Source: Bacillota bacterium (GTDB taxonomy: Bacteria; Bacillota; Limnochordia; DTU080). From it: a DNA stretch of 46,998 nucleotides. The position numbers were made by a program, and so were the translations under genes. Shown here one piece after another: positions 8,395-17,743 of this stretch. The stretch is from positions 1-46,998 of the forward strand of contig DUQB01000205.1 of NCBI GenBank assembly GCA_012838035.1, read 5' to 3'. Under the pieces are notes generated by a model. The model worked only from the letters and a program-made list of their open reading frames with translations, searched no databases and was not told where the DNA came from. The stretch's first letter is position 1, and each line of letters starts with the position of its first letter.

Positions 8395-9765
8395 TTGAAT
8401 CACAAGTATACTCGGTTAGTGATTGGGTTGTCGTTACTGTTGGCGCTGTTTGGTATGGGTGCCGTCAGTGGAGCAGAAACGAACCTTGTAGTGAATGGCG
8501 GCTTTGAAGAGTTGGATGCAAACGGTTGGCCGCTACACTGGGGTAAATACTGGGGCGTCGCCGGTGCTCCCAGCCCTGGTGTTGAATATCTTGCTAAAAG
8601 CGACGGCGCACCTGAAGGGGAGCACTACCTCTACTTGAATGATCAAAGTAATGCGGGTGCAATAGTGATTTACTCTGATCCCATCATTGTTAAACCCGGC
8701 GGTACATACACCATCAGCGTAATATCTAAAGGCAAGTCGGAGACCATATATTGCCGCTTACGCACATTTAGTAAAGTCACTGCGGGACCCATGGATACTT
8801 CCTTAATTGTGAAAAACCTAGCTTCCGACCTGGAACTATCGTCTGGTGATTGGACTATCAGCAGCTCCGTGGTAACCATCCCGGATAACGCCGTTATGGC
8901 CCGAGTACTTATCTATACTTCTTCCGCCGCATTTGGCAGCGTATCCATAGATCATGTTGCGCTTACCGGAGGAGAGGTCCCAGTGAAACCCACGTATGAT
9001 GTGGTGGCCGACAGATACCTGAAGCCGGTTTTTCCCCAAGTGAAGATTCACGATGGTATTCATTTTAGTAGCGCTGTTGATCTTCAAGGCGTCAACCGAA
9101 AGTTACTCCTTGATGTGTACGAACCGGTAGGTGATACCCAGGAATTGAGACCGGCCATTCTTTGGCTGCATGGTGGCGGACTCAAAGCGGGAGATCGTAA
9201 ACAGGGTTACATCGGCACCGTATCAATGGAATTCGCCAAACGGGGTTATGTTTGCGTATCAGCTGATTACCGCCTTGGTACGAATGCGGATAATGGTCTC
9301 GCGATACTGAACAACGCCGTGATAGACGGCATCTCCGCTTATAACTGGATTGTAGAAAATGGAGCCAAGTACGGTATTGATACGAACAATATCATCGTCG
9401 GTGGCGGTTCGGCGGGAGGGTATCTAGCCGTTAACATAGGTGTGCTCGATGACGACAGCAGAGGCGCCTTCGACAAAAGTAGGCTGAAGGCCATTCTCAA
9501 CTTATGGGGATCACCGACGCTCGATAACTATCTAGGTAAAATAGATCAGACGGATCCACCCATGTTCATCATTCACGGTACGGCTGACCGAACAGTTGCT
9601 TACAGTCGCAGCGAATACCTAGCCGCTCAGTTGGCTAAGGCAGGGGTCTACCATGTGCTCTACCCGTTACCGGGCCTAGACCATACGCCTGCTTCGGAAA
9701 TGAACACGATCCTGGAGCAGTCATCACAGTTTCTGTATCAGGTCTTGTTTCCCAACGGCAGGTAG
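8395..9765 (+). CDS. Secreted carbohydrate-binding alpha/beta-hydrolase (carboxylesterase, BD-FAE/Abhydrolase_3 type)
   Basis: Exported esterase of 456 residues. A signal peptide (to about SGAET) is followed by a jelly-roll carbohydrate-binding-like module (NLVVNGGFEELDANGWP, residues about 25-190). The alpha/beta hydrolase domain has oxyanion motif WLHGGGLKAGD, nucleophile elbow GGGSAGG (Ser339), an acid in HGTADRTV and His in GLDHTP. This layout fits secreted acetyl- or feruloyl-type esterases that deacylate plant polysaccharides; the true ester is unknown. The start is taken as TTG at 8395, five bases after GGGGTGG. Upstream in-frame codons would add a non-signal leader. It has its own terminator and stands as a single gene. 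Confidence 0.82.
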   Translation: MNHKYTRLVIGLSLLLALFGMGAVSGAETNLVVNGGFEELDANGWPLHWGKYWGVAGAPSPGVEYLAKSDGAPEGEHYLYLNDQSNAGAIVIYSDPIIVKPGGTYTISVISKGKSETIYCRLRTFSKVTAGPMDTSLIVKNLASDLELSSGDWTISSSVVTIPDNAVMARVLIYTSSAAFGSVSIDHVALTGGEVPVKPTYDVVADRYLKPVFPQVKIHDGIHFSSAVDLQGVNRKLLLDVYEPVGDTQELRPAILWLHGGGLKAGDRKQGYIGTVSMEFAKRGYVCVSADYRLGTNADNGLAILNNAVIDGISAYNWIVENGAKYGIDTNNIIVGGGSAGGYLAVNIGVLDDDSRGAFDKSRLKAILNLWGSPTLDNYLGKIDQTDPPMFIIHGTADRTVAYSRSEYLAAQLAKAGVYHVLYPLPGLDHTPASEMNTILEQSSQFLYQVLFPNGR

Positions 9766-9780
9766 AACCTAGGTAAGCCA

Positions 9781-9825
9781 AGCTACTCATGCGTCAGAAG
9801 CGGCGTATGGGTAGCTTTTTGTTTT
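9781..9825 (+). terminator. Intrinsic terminator after the esterase gene
   Basis: A 13-base stem (AGCTACTCATGCG with a GTAGCT-ending partner, including G-T pairs) is followed by TTTTTGTTTT. It lies 15 bases after the esterase stop. Confidence 0.85.
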
Positions 9826-10273
9826 CTACCTGACATTAGGTGAGACGGCATGGAGTGGGCCGCAGCCCTTTGAGCTCATTTGCCTTAGCTGAGCGATATA
9901 GCCTTGGTAGCGAAACCGTCGCATGAGTCTAACACCGGTGGAAGCTTGTAACAAACCGCCAAAGCAGCTTGTTGAAATGCGCCGATCAAATATTCCTTCT
10001 ATTTCCTCGTCTCAACAGGAGAAGGGAGAATAAGGTCGAATAAAGACGGCGTAAGGAAACAGTTTCCTGATATCAACGGTAGGTTTCCGGCTAGTGCGGC
10101 TTTCCCATTAGATTCATCTACTGCTTGCAATTAGGAGGCCGGTTACCTTGGCGTTCATGCTTCAGGTTTAAAATGGAGGTGATACCGCTAGACTGTGCAT
10201 ACGTTTCCGTAGCCCGAGTAAGCAGCAACTTTTTGGTCAAGTACGCGTGCAAACCGAATAAGGGGGCTGTACC
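9826..10273. other. Gene-free stretch before the heparinase-like gene
   Basis: About 450 bases without an open frame of recognisable content. A TTGGCG followed 15 bases later by TAAAAT (about 10148-10174) could be a weak promoter for the next gene. An AAGGGGG sequence just before the GTG at 10274 is its likely ribosome binding site. Confidence 0.4.
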
Positions 10274-13180
10274 GTGAGATTATTCAGGTTAGTAACAGTA
10301 TGCGTGTTTCTATTACTGGCTTTCGTAAGCCAGGTTACGGCAGCGGAAAATCTATTGCGAAACCCGACTTTTACAGGGGCTGAGGAAACAATACCGCCGC
10401 AGGGGTGGAATCTGTACGGCCAGTTGCACGAGAGTAACACCATCACCGTGGTCGATGCAGACAACCCGGAGGAACGAGCGTTGCACATTGTCGACGGGAT
10501 TATCATCGATCGCGGCTTGGTCGGCCAAATCGGCCTGACGCAAAACGTACCCGCTCAACCAAATCAGGCCTACCGGGTGAGCGCTCTTGTCAAGGCTTTG
10601 CCTGGTGTTTCCACAGACGGCGCTTTCTTGCAATTGCGGTTCATGCCGTCGGGTAAGCTGCAGGATCTTCCTTTGGCAAACTTGAGCGCGGACAAATGGC
10701 AGGAAGTATCGATCGAGGGCGTGTCTCCGGCCGATACGAAAAGCATTTCCGTATACATCTGGACAGGGGCAAAGAAGTCACCGCAGATTCTCCTGCGTCA
10801 GGTGTTGTTAGAGGAGCTCAACTCGGACGGTGCGGCGCAACCTACGGCGAAAGCAGCTTCGGCGGACGAGACAAAGAGCTCCAGTACAGCAATGCAAACT
10901 AGCAAAAGTGTTCTGCCGGTAGTTCCACCACTACCGGCAGATCATGCTTCCAGGCACCCCAGCATTCTGGTTCGCTCTGAGGATGTGCAGGCACTACGCG
11001 CTCTACGCCGTACCGCACCTTATTCGGTCTTATACTCTTATGTTTTACCTAAAGCTGAGAGTGCGTTTGTGACGCCTTTGCCTGACGAACCGGAACCCTA
11101 TCCCAGCGGTTGGGAAGTGAACAACTGGCGTAAAATGCGCGCTGTGGCTACACAGGTGAGCGACACCTTGGAAGCTTTGGGTTTTGCCTATTTGGTGACG
11201 GGTCAGGAACGCTATGCCGCTGAAGCCAAACGCTGGATAAAGCATGTGTGCGGTTGGGACGTCAACGGCACTACCAGTACAGCTTATCATGATGATTTAG
11301 GTCGCTGGATCGTGAGCTCGATGAGCCTGGCTGTTGACTGGATCTACGATACGCTGACTCCGGAGGAACTGGCGGAAATCCGCTCCGTATTGCTTGCCCG
11401 CGGCCGAGAGCTCTATCAAGTGCAGGTGCAAAAATTGGCTGCAGATCCTTACCAATCGCACGTTGTTTCATCACTGACCTACATTACCAGAGCCGCCTTG
11501 GTCCTCTCCGACATACCTGAAGCGCAGCAGTGGCTGGACTTTTCTTTGCGGTTCTTTCAGGAAAAATATCCGCCGTGGGGTGGTGACGACGGTGGCTGGA
11601 GCGAAGGGCTGAACTACTGGCGGTTCAGCATGAACCTAGCCCTTGAGGCCGCAGAGATGTTTCGCGCAGCGGGACTGACTGACCTATATCAAAAAGAGTG
11701 GTACAAAAACACCGGCTATTTTCAAATGTATTTTATGCCGAGCGGTTCCGCGACGCTGAATGCTTTTGGTGACGGTTCTATGGGCAAAGCACTCGTAAGC
11801 AGTGACTTTTCGCACATTACGCGGCTTGCCGGCGTTATGCAGGATCCCTATTTAAAATGGCACGCACAGAAGATGGCCGGCATGTTCGATTCACCCATGG
11901 CGGCCTACCTGTTTTTTTATCGCTATGGCGATACTTACCGAGAGCTGAATCAGGTTTCGGCATCGGATTTGTCCAGATCGCGCGCTTTCTACGATGTGGG
12001 CTGGGTGGCGTTACACTCGAACCTCGCCAATGCTACGGACGATGTAGCGCTCTACTTCAAAAGCAGTCCTTTCGGCAGCGCCAGTCATAGCCATGGTGAG
12101 CAGAACTCTTTCACCTTAACGGCGTGGAACACTCCGCTGGCCATTTCCAGCGGTTACTACGACTACTACGGTAGCCCGCACCATAACCAATTCACGCGGC
12201 AGACCCGCTCGAAGAACAGCATTTTGATCGACGGAGCAGGGCAACATTATCGCAGTATCGAGGCGGCAGGCGAGATTGTCGAGTTCTTCACAGGTGCCGG
12301 CTATGATTTTACCGCCGGACAGGCGGCGCAAGCCTACCTGGTCAAACTGGACGATTTTCGGCGTGAGATACTCTTTTCCGTCCCGGACTATTTCGTGATC
12401 ATCGATCGCCTCCAGGCTCCCAATCCGGCGCATTACAACTGGTTGCTTCATACCTTGGCGCCGCCTACTCTGGATGCTGACACGCAGACAGTGCACGTGC
12501 GTCAAGAGAAGGTCGGTTTACAGGTACGCTTTCTACATCCGCAGGAACTGTCGTTTGAAGTGACGGATCGTTTCATGACGATCGGCGATAAACTCACGGT
12601 ATACAAGACGAATGAGGTGCCGTCGGAGACCGACCAACCTACTCAATATCACTTGGCAGCTACCACGCCGGACGCTTCTCCCCACGGGTTCTTTGTTACC
12701 GTGCTGCAACCGTATAGGCAAGCGGCGCCCGATCTGCAGTTTACCGGCAGCCGGATAGGCGGCACCTATCTGGTACTGGCCGAAGGAACCGGGCGCCAGG
12801 ATGTTACGCTCATCAGCGTCGACGGGTCAACCGCCGAACTGCAGGGCAAAGGGGTCGCTGCTCGAGCCCAAATGGTTGCCGTGAGCCGGCAGAACGGCGT
12901 ATTAAGGAAGCTGTTGCTTAAAGAGGGCGATCTGATTACATTGGCTGATGCCGGCTCTGTGAAAGCAAGCAGGCCTATTACGTTATCCGTGGAGTATATG
13001 GACGAGCAGGTGGCTTTGGCAGCTCAGGTAAGCCAAGCAGTTGTTGTGGAGCTGCCGATGCCGCGCAAGCCTATAGCGGTATTGATTGATGAGGTCGCCG
13101 TGTCGGACTGCACTTGGGAAGACGGCAGGTTGACAATCCCATTGCCTGCGGGCGAGGTGCGAGCACAGATCGGTTTCTAG
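10274..13180 (+). CDS. Secreted heparinase II/III-like polysaccharide lyase with N-terminal binding module
   Basis: Exported protein of 968 residues. A signal peptide (cleavage near QVTAAE) is followed by a carbohydrate-binding-like jelly roll (NLLRNPTFTGAEE, about 25-190) and an Ala/Ser/Thr-rich linker (about 190-230). An alpha-toroid domain (about 230-570) begins HASRHPSILVRSEDV and includes WGGDDGGWSEGLNYW. The heparinase II/III beta-sandwich follows, with SHSHGEQNSFTL (His605, His607), NQFTRQTRSKNSILIDG and DYFVIIDRL. Such enzymes cleave uronic-acid-containing polysaccharides by beta-elimination. The actual polymer (heparin-like, alginate, ulvan or pectin-like) cannot be told. The GTG start follows AAGGGGG. 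It is flanked by terminators and appears monocistronic. Confidence 0.83.
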   Translation: MRLFRLVTVCVFLLLAFVSQVTAAENLLRNPTFTGAEETIPPQGWNLYGQLHESNTITVVDADNPEERALHIVDGIIIDRGLVGQIGLTQNVPAQPNQAYRVSALVKALPGVSTDGAFLQLRFMPSGKLQDLPLANLSADKWQEVSIEGVSPADTKSISVYIWTGAKKSPQILLRQVLLEELNSDGAAQPTAKAASADETKSSSTAMQTSKSVLPVVPPLPADHASRHPSILVRSEDVQALRALRRTAPYSVLYSYVLPKAESAFVTPLPDEPEPYPSGWEVNNWRKMRAVATQVSDTLEALGFAYLVTGQERYAAEAKRWIKHVCGWDVNGTTSTAYHDDLGRWIVSSMSLAVDWIYDTLTPEELAEIRSVLLARGRELYQVQVQKLAADPYQSHVVSSLTYITRAALVLSDIPEAQQWLDFSLRFFQEKYPPWGGDDGGWSEGLNYWRFSMNLALEAAEMFRAAGLTDLYQKEWYKNTGYFQMYFMPSGSATLNAFGDGSMGKALVSSDFSHITRLAGVMQDPYLKWHAQKMAGMFDSPMAAYLFFYRYGDTYRELNQVSASDLSRSRAFYDVGWVALHSNLANATDDVALYFKSSPFGSASHSHGEQNSFTLTAWNTPLAISSGYYDYYGSPHHNQFTRQTRSKNSILIDGAGQHYRSIEAAGEIVEFFTGAGYDFTAGQAAQAYLVKLDDFRREILFSVPDYFVIIDRLQAPNPAHYNWLLHTLAPPTLDADTQTVHVRQEKVGLQVRFLHPQELSFEVTDRFMTIGDKLTVYKTNEVPSETDQPTQYHLAATTPDASPHGFFVTVLQPYRQAAPDLQFTGSRIGGTYLVLAEGTGRQDVTLISVDGSTAELQGKGVAARAQMVAVSRQNGVLRKLLLKEGDLITLADAGSVKASRPITLSVEYMDEQVALAAQVSQAVVVELPMPRKPIAVLIDEVAVSDCTWEDGRLTIPLPAGEVRAQIGF

Positions 13181-13286
13181 TTGGTGGCCGGTTAAGTTGA
13201 GGACAACTGCAGCCTGGTAGCGATGGTTTTGGCCGGCGTCCTGTTATCTCGGTGCCGGCCATATGGTACAGACACGAAAATGAGTA

Positions 13287-13347
13287 ACCGGTGGAAACGG
13301 GTTGGCAATGCCGCTTCGGCGCATGCAGCCCTACCACCGGTTTTTTT
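13287..13347 (+). terminator. Intrinsic terminator after the lyase gene
   Basis: The arms ACCGGTGG (13287-13294) and CCACCGGT (13334-13341) pair perfectly across a 39-base loop that can fold further. Seven T follow. It lies about 105 bases after the lyase stop. Confidence 0.75.
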
Positions 13348-13760
13348 GCATTGGCGCAATACGCGGTGGAGTGGAATGGCCGGCCGGGGGATACGGCTAA
13401 AGCTGCCTGGGCGGTAGGCGGTAGCGGGGAAGTTTGCATGTAGCTGCGGCGAGGACGGTGGCAGGAAAACCGCCGGAAGCGTTCCGGCATCAATGTAATT
13501 GAGATTGCGTTAGAATTGCCGGTCATGGTAATCGTCCAAAAAGAAACGGTGTGAAAGTAACGCCGGTAGCTGCGTGGTTCTTGGCGCCGGCAGCATGGGA
13601 GGATTGCAAATGGCCTATACTATGGCGTTCTCCGGTCGGCGTGGTAAAGAGTGTCCTTTTTGGGCGATCGGCGTTGCTTACTTATTGTGACTATACCTAG
13701 CCGAACTGATGGAGGTGGCAGTTTAAGTCGGACCTCAGCGATGCCATACCAACCGTTTTA

Positions 13761-13840
13761 GAGGAGGTGGAGGAATGATGAGGAAATAATCCTTACTGTT
13801 CTTGCTATGGTGCGGGTTCCATGCGATTAGTCTTATATAA
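13761..13840 (+). pseudogene. Aborted leader: strong ribosome binding site with a stop-interrupted signal-peptide-like frame
   Basis: A very strong Shine-Dalgarno stretch, GAGGAGGTGGAGG (13761-13773), precedes ATGATG at 13775. The frame reads MMRK, then TAA at 13787-13789, and continues in the same frame as SLLFLLWCGFHAISLI to a stop at 13838-13840. That hydrophobic run after a basic start looks like a signal peptide broken by one stop codon. It is probably the remnant of a secreted protein gene, or a short leader ORF before the binding-protein gene at 13866. Confidence 0.4.
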
Positions 13841-13865
13841 AGAGAAAATTATCGGAGGTGTAATA

Positions 13866-15200
13866 ATGCGAAGCGTTAAGTCCGGCCGGAAATGGCATGT
13901 CTGGTTGTTGTGCTGCACTTTAATCTCCTTATGCTTGGGTTTGCTGACGCCTTTCGGCACCGCGCAGCCCATTGTCGTTGAGCATTTGTTGTCTACGGGA
14001 AGCGGCGCGGCCATTAGTCAGGCGACTGAAGAGATCGTAGAGTTGTTTAACGCTTCTCAGGATAAGATCCAGGTCAAAGTGACTTATGTAGGTGGTAACT
14101 ACTTAGAACAGCTGATCCTGCGTGTTGCCGCCGGTGATTATCCCGACGTGCTCACCAGCAGCCTGCTGGGAGAGATCGGTGGCTTAGGTTTAGCGCTGCC
14201 CCTCGACGATTTTATCGAAAGGGACAATCTGAGAAAACAATTCGTACCTTCCGCTTTAGAGCATAGCATTTGGGATGGACAACTTATCCAACTGCCTCAG
14301 TATGTACAGCCCGTTTCGACCTACTACAACCAAACGCTGTTTCAGAAAGCCGGTGTGGAAAACCCTTGGGAAATGAGTAGGAAAGGCGTTTGGAACTGGG
14401 AAACGATGGCTAAGGCGGCCAGAGCCATTACTAAGGATGCTAATGGTGACGGTGTTTACGAAATCTGGGGTATGAGCGTACGTGCCCATGAGGTTCACCG
14501 GGTCGGCTGGTGGTTGAGTCAGGCAGGTGGGTACTTCTTTGATCATTACATCAACCCCACCGAGAGTCGGATGAACACTCCTGAAGTTGCGCTTGCCTAT
14601 TCGTTCCTGCACTCTCTGGTGCATGAAACGAACACCATGCCTTTGGACGCGGCGATTACCACCAGAGGTATGCCTTACTTCTCTCAACATAACGTCGGGA
14701 TGATTTTTGAGGGCGTTTGGGCGATTGGTTATATGCGGACGCAGGGCATGCCCGATGAGGAGTGGGATATTGCCACCCTGCCTAAGGGGCCGGTAGCCGA
14801 GCCCACCTATATTCATATCGGCGGCCTGCAGATCTCACGCGGGTCTAAGAATCCGGAAGCGGCTTGGGAATGGATCAAGTTTCTGATGACCAACCGTGAG
14901 GCAGGTATTATCGCCATGAAGCACACGGGACGTCCTTCCGCTTATATTCCGCATCTGAGTCTATACACAGACGCCATTGTGGTGCAGGGACGTCCCGCCA
15001 ATACTCAGGTGTTGATCGACGCCATGCTTGCTCCCAGCAGCATGCCCGTGTTTCCCATCGTGGCTAACGAGGCGGCATTCAACCGAGCCTTGGGTCCGGA
15101 AGTGCAGAAGTATTTCCGGAATCAGCAGTCGCTATCGCAGATGCAGCAGAACATCCATACCCAATTCGAAGCGCTGTTGAGTGAGATAAGACCGAAATAG
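13866..15200 (+). CDS. ABC sugar transporter, extracellular solute-binding protein
   Basis: Predicted periplasmic sugar-binding protein of 444 residues. A basic N-terminus (MRSVKSGRKW), hydrophobic core and AQP cleavage region form a type I signal peptide; there is no lipobox. Family 1 features include the N-terminal strand VEHLLSTGSG, DYPDVLTSS, a Trp-rich hinge (GVWNWETMAKAARAIT), DANGDGVYEIWGM, and GGLQISRGSKNPEAAWEWIKFLM near the C-terminus. The chosen ATG is nine bases after GGAGGTG; an in-frame ATG 45 bases earlier lacks a site. No permease gene follows; instead there is over 1 kb without genes. It differs clearly in sequence from the other two binding proteins here, so they are not recent duplicates. 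Confidence 0.85.
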   Translation: MRSVKSGRKWHVWLLCCTLISLCLGLLTPFGTAQPIVVEHLLSTGSGAAISQATEEIVELFNASQDKIQVKVTYVGGNYLEQLILRVAAGDYPDVLTSSLLGEIGGLGLALPLDDFIERDNLRKQFVPSALEHSIWDGQLIQLPQYVQPVSTYYNQTLFQKAGVENPWEMSRKGVWNWETMAKAARAITKDANGDGVYEIWGMSVRAHEVHRVGWWLSQAGGYFFDHYINPTESRMNTPEVALAYSFLHSLVHETNTMPLDAAITTRGMPYFSQHNVGMIFEGVWAIGYMRTQGMPDEEWDIATLPKGPVAEPTYIHIGGLQISRGSKNPEAAWEWIKFLMTNREAGIIAMKHTGRPSAYIPHLSLYTDAIVVQGRPANTQVLIDAMLAPSSMPVFPIVANEAAFNRALGPEVQKYFRNQQSLSQMQQNIHTQFEALLSEIRPK

Positions 15201-15244
15201 GCGACGTGCTACGAGATGGCGGCATTGTACAAGACAGGTATCGA

Positions 15245-15281
15245 GAGGGTGCTTTGCCACTTCACGCGGCAACGCGCCCTC
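15245..15281 (+). terminator. Hairpin after the second solute-binding protein gene (possible terminator)
   Basis: The arms GAGGGTGC and GCGCCCTC pair over eight positions with one G-T, and an inner GCC/GGC extends the fold. There is no clear T-run after it, so it may be an mRNA-stabilising hairpin instead. Confidence 0.4.
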
Positions 15282-16333
15282 AACATATAGGCTGTTGGTC
15301 TAGGTAAGCTGGAGAACGCCGACATTGAGCCTGACGGGGAATAATGCTTCTAGTGCAGATCATATTGGGAATACGGTTCGCCTTAGTGCCGAGGCTGTGC
15401 GAACATGCTATACCGATGCAGGTATACAGATTTCCGGTAGGCTGCGCTAGTTTTCGCGTAGCACTGCAAGCAATTCGGCCCTATTAAGGGTGCTTGTCGG
15501 TCGTCATTTTACCTATGATGCCGCGAACACCGCATGTAGTATAGAACGAGTCGCATGCGGCATGTTTTGCCTAGCTGAGCTTACAGACCTGAACATAGGT
15601 GCTGAGGTGACGCTGCCGATCAGCGCCGCAATACCGCTTTCGCATTGTTGTGCGTCTCGATCTACAACCTGGGGAGTACGGCTCGGCGTGTATCAAAACA
15701 CGAAGCGGAAATCAACCACGGTGAGCGTGGGTTTTACAGCCGATAGCGTTCCGCACTTCGGTTACCGGCAGTGCCGGTCACACGGCATGATCCTACAAAA
15801 AGACTGTCGAGGCCGGCGATTCGATACTCGTGTCATATCTGCAAAACCACTCCCATCACCACATTAATGAAGCCGCCGCAGCTAAAGGAGCAGCGGTATT
15901 TTGGTCGATTCATTGCAGGCTCTTTGTAAACACCTAGCCGACATCCTAGAATCGATCATTTTCCAGCAAACACTTGTAGCAGGTCGTTTGCAGCTTTTCC
16001 GCCGCTAAATATCTCGTCACCTCTTTGATCGATTCACGCGGGCCGATTTACATCGTGTAGGGAATAAGGATGATATTTGGTTTGCTTGGTAGCGAGATAG
16101 CGGGTACATGGTTATGTGTTGCATGAATCGTCACTGAAAGGCGGTTTTCTTCAGCTCCAAGTCTGTATTTATTCTGCGGAAGTTAAAAAAGAGATCCAGC
16201 AGCCCATTATGAAGGGTATAAAGTAAATTGGAAGGATGAATTTCTGATTTTATAAGGCGGATAAAGGAGGAAAACACAAGTAGGTGTTAAAATAAATTGT
16301 GGCAGGCAATAGTATAGAGGGAGCGTCATAGCT
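15282..16333. other. Gene-free stretch of about 1 kb, probably decayed sequence
   Basis: No intact gene is recognisable. The longest frame (15490-15867) has no family motif and unnatural composition. One frame from about 15797 to 15936 reads KKTVEAGDSILVSYLQ followed by NEAAAAKGAAVFW, vaguely like a phosphosugar-isomerase (SIS) strand-loop-helix, but upstream stops break it. Just before the ROK gene the sequence becomes AT-rich with GGAGG-like runs (16263-16272). Promoter elements are not clear enough to call. Confidence 0.4.
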
Positions 16334-17554
16334 ATGCGAATGAACGGTACAGAAGCTCAAGTATACAACCGCATGCTGGTGTTGGCCACTTTGCGTAATT
16401 GCGCAGGGCGCTCCCGTGCGAACATTGCCCGCCTTACCGGGTTGAGCCCTACCGCTACTACGAACATTGTCAACGACTTACTGGATGAAGGGTTGCTCCT
16501 TGAAACAGAAAAAGCAAAGCAAGAAGGGCGCGGTCGTAAAGGGCGGATGGTTGCCGTCAATCCCAACTACGCCATGGCTATCGGAGTGGAAGTCACCGAC
16601 CGGCAGCTGTACGCCGTGTTGGTCGACTTCGCCGAGCAGCCGGTACACGTCATATCCCGCGATGTTTATCAAGCTGATGCATCCGATTTGCTGAACATCA
16701 TCGTCGCTGCCGTCACCGAACTGCAAACGGCAATTCCTCGCGCAACTAAGCGGCCGGGGGTTTGCCTGGCGGTGCAAGGCGCATCGCTGAACTTTCCCGT
16801 CAGTAAAGGTTGGCGACTGGAGACCTTGGCAGGCGCCGTAGAGGAGCGGGTGGGCATGCCCGTATATGCGCAAGTGCGCATGCTTGCCGCCACTACCGCC
16901 GAGCTGCGTTACGGATATGGGCGCGACGTAACCGATTTCGTCTACTTTAACTCAGCGGCAGGAAGCGGATTCGGTATAGGCATTGTAGCGGACGGTCGGT
17001 TGGTGCGCGGTATACAGGGGTTCAGTGGTCAGTTCGGTCATTTGTGCGTGAAGCCGGACGGACCGCAGTGTTATTGCGGCGGTCGCGGTTGCCTGGCGGC
17101 GATTGCGGCGCCAAACGCGATCCTGACCGGTATTCGGCGAGCCATTGATTCCGGTGTGGAGACCAGTTTGGCCAATATCGATCGTGACTCCCTGCAATTC
17201 AGCGATGTGGTAGATGCAGCCAAAAACGGCGACAAACCTTCAATATATACATTGGAGAACGTAGGAGAAGCGCTCGGCTTAGGTTTCAGCTATGTAATCA
17301 ACATGCTGAACCCCCAACTCGTGGTGCTTTCCGGGGTACTGGCCCAAGCGGGTGACCTATTGATGTTGCCAATTATCAGAGCTACACGACTGCATACGGT
17401 GCCGGCTTTATATAAACAAGTGCAATTTGTCCTCTCGGAGCTGAACGAGTACGGCGGCGCAAGAGGGGCGGTGGCTTGTTTAATGGACCGGTTCTTCGAT
17501 TACGGCACGGCGCAAGCAACCGGCAACGGATTGCGCACTCATCTGACAAAGTGA
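16334..17554 (+). CDS. ROK-family transcriptional regulator (NagC/XylR type)
   Basis: DNA-binding sugar-responsive regulator of 406 residues. An N-terminal winged helix-turn-helix (about 12-65, with SRANIARLTGLSPTATTNIV) is fused to a ROK sugar-kinase-like domain. The ROK zinc site is present as CYCGGRGC (Cys246, Cys248, Cys253) after GQFGHLCVKPDG. The helix NAAVRRI-like region is replaced by PNAILTGIRRAI. ROK regulators usually repress sugar-catabolism genes until the sugar or its phosphate binds. Likely targets are the surrounding glycosidase and binding-protein genes, but no operator could be identified. The ATG at 16334 follows GGGAG at about -13. Confidence 0.88.
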   Translation: MRMNGTEAQVYNRMLVLATLRNCAGRSRANIARLTGLSPTATTNIVNDLLDEGLLLETEKAKQEGRGRKGRMVAVNPNYAMAIGVEVTDRQLYAVLVDFAEQPVHVISRDVYQADASDLLNIIVAAVTELQTAIPRATKRPGVCLAVQGASLNFPVSKGWRLETLAGAVEERVGMPVYAQVRMLAATTAELRYGYGRDVTDFVYFNSAAGSGFGIGIVADGRLVRGIQGFSGQFGHLCVKPDGPQCYCGGRGCLAAIAAPNAILTGIRRAIDSGVETSLANIDRDSLQFSDVVDAAKNGDKPSIYTLENVGEALGLGFSYVINMLNPQLVVLSGVLAQAGDLLMLPIIRATRLHTVPALYKQVQFVLSELNEYGGARGAVACLMDRFFDYGTAQATGNGLRTHLTK

Positions 17555-17743
17555 TGGCGAGTTCAGAGGGAACTTTATCTACAGACGGCGCCTGCCAGGA
17601 CCAAGTCAGAGCAGAGCGATCGATTGAGCACATGGATGCTCGTAATGCTCAGGTATGCAATGCTATGTAAGCGGAGACAGGCGATAGCTTGGACCGACGG
17701 CTCGATCTGTTGCAGGCGGCTGCGCTTTGAGTGAGGAGAGATC

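Noticed and set aside
15490-15867. Open frame of 125 codons in the gene-free stretch
   Set aside because: No ribosome binding site and no family features; a neighbouring frame has the more protein-like segment.
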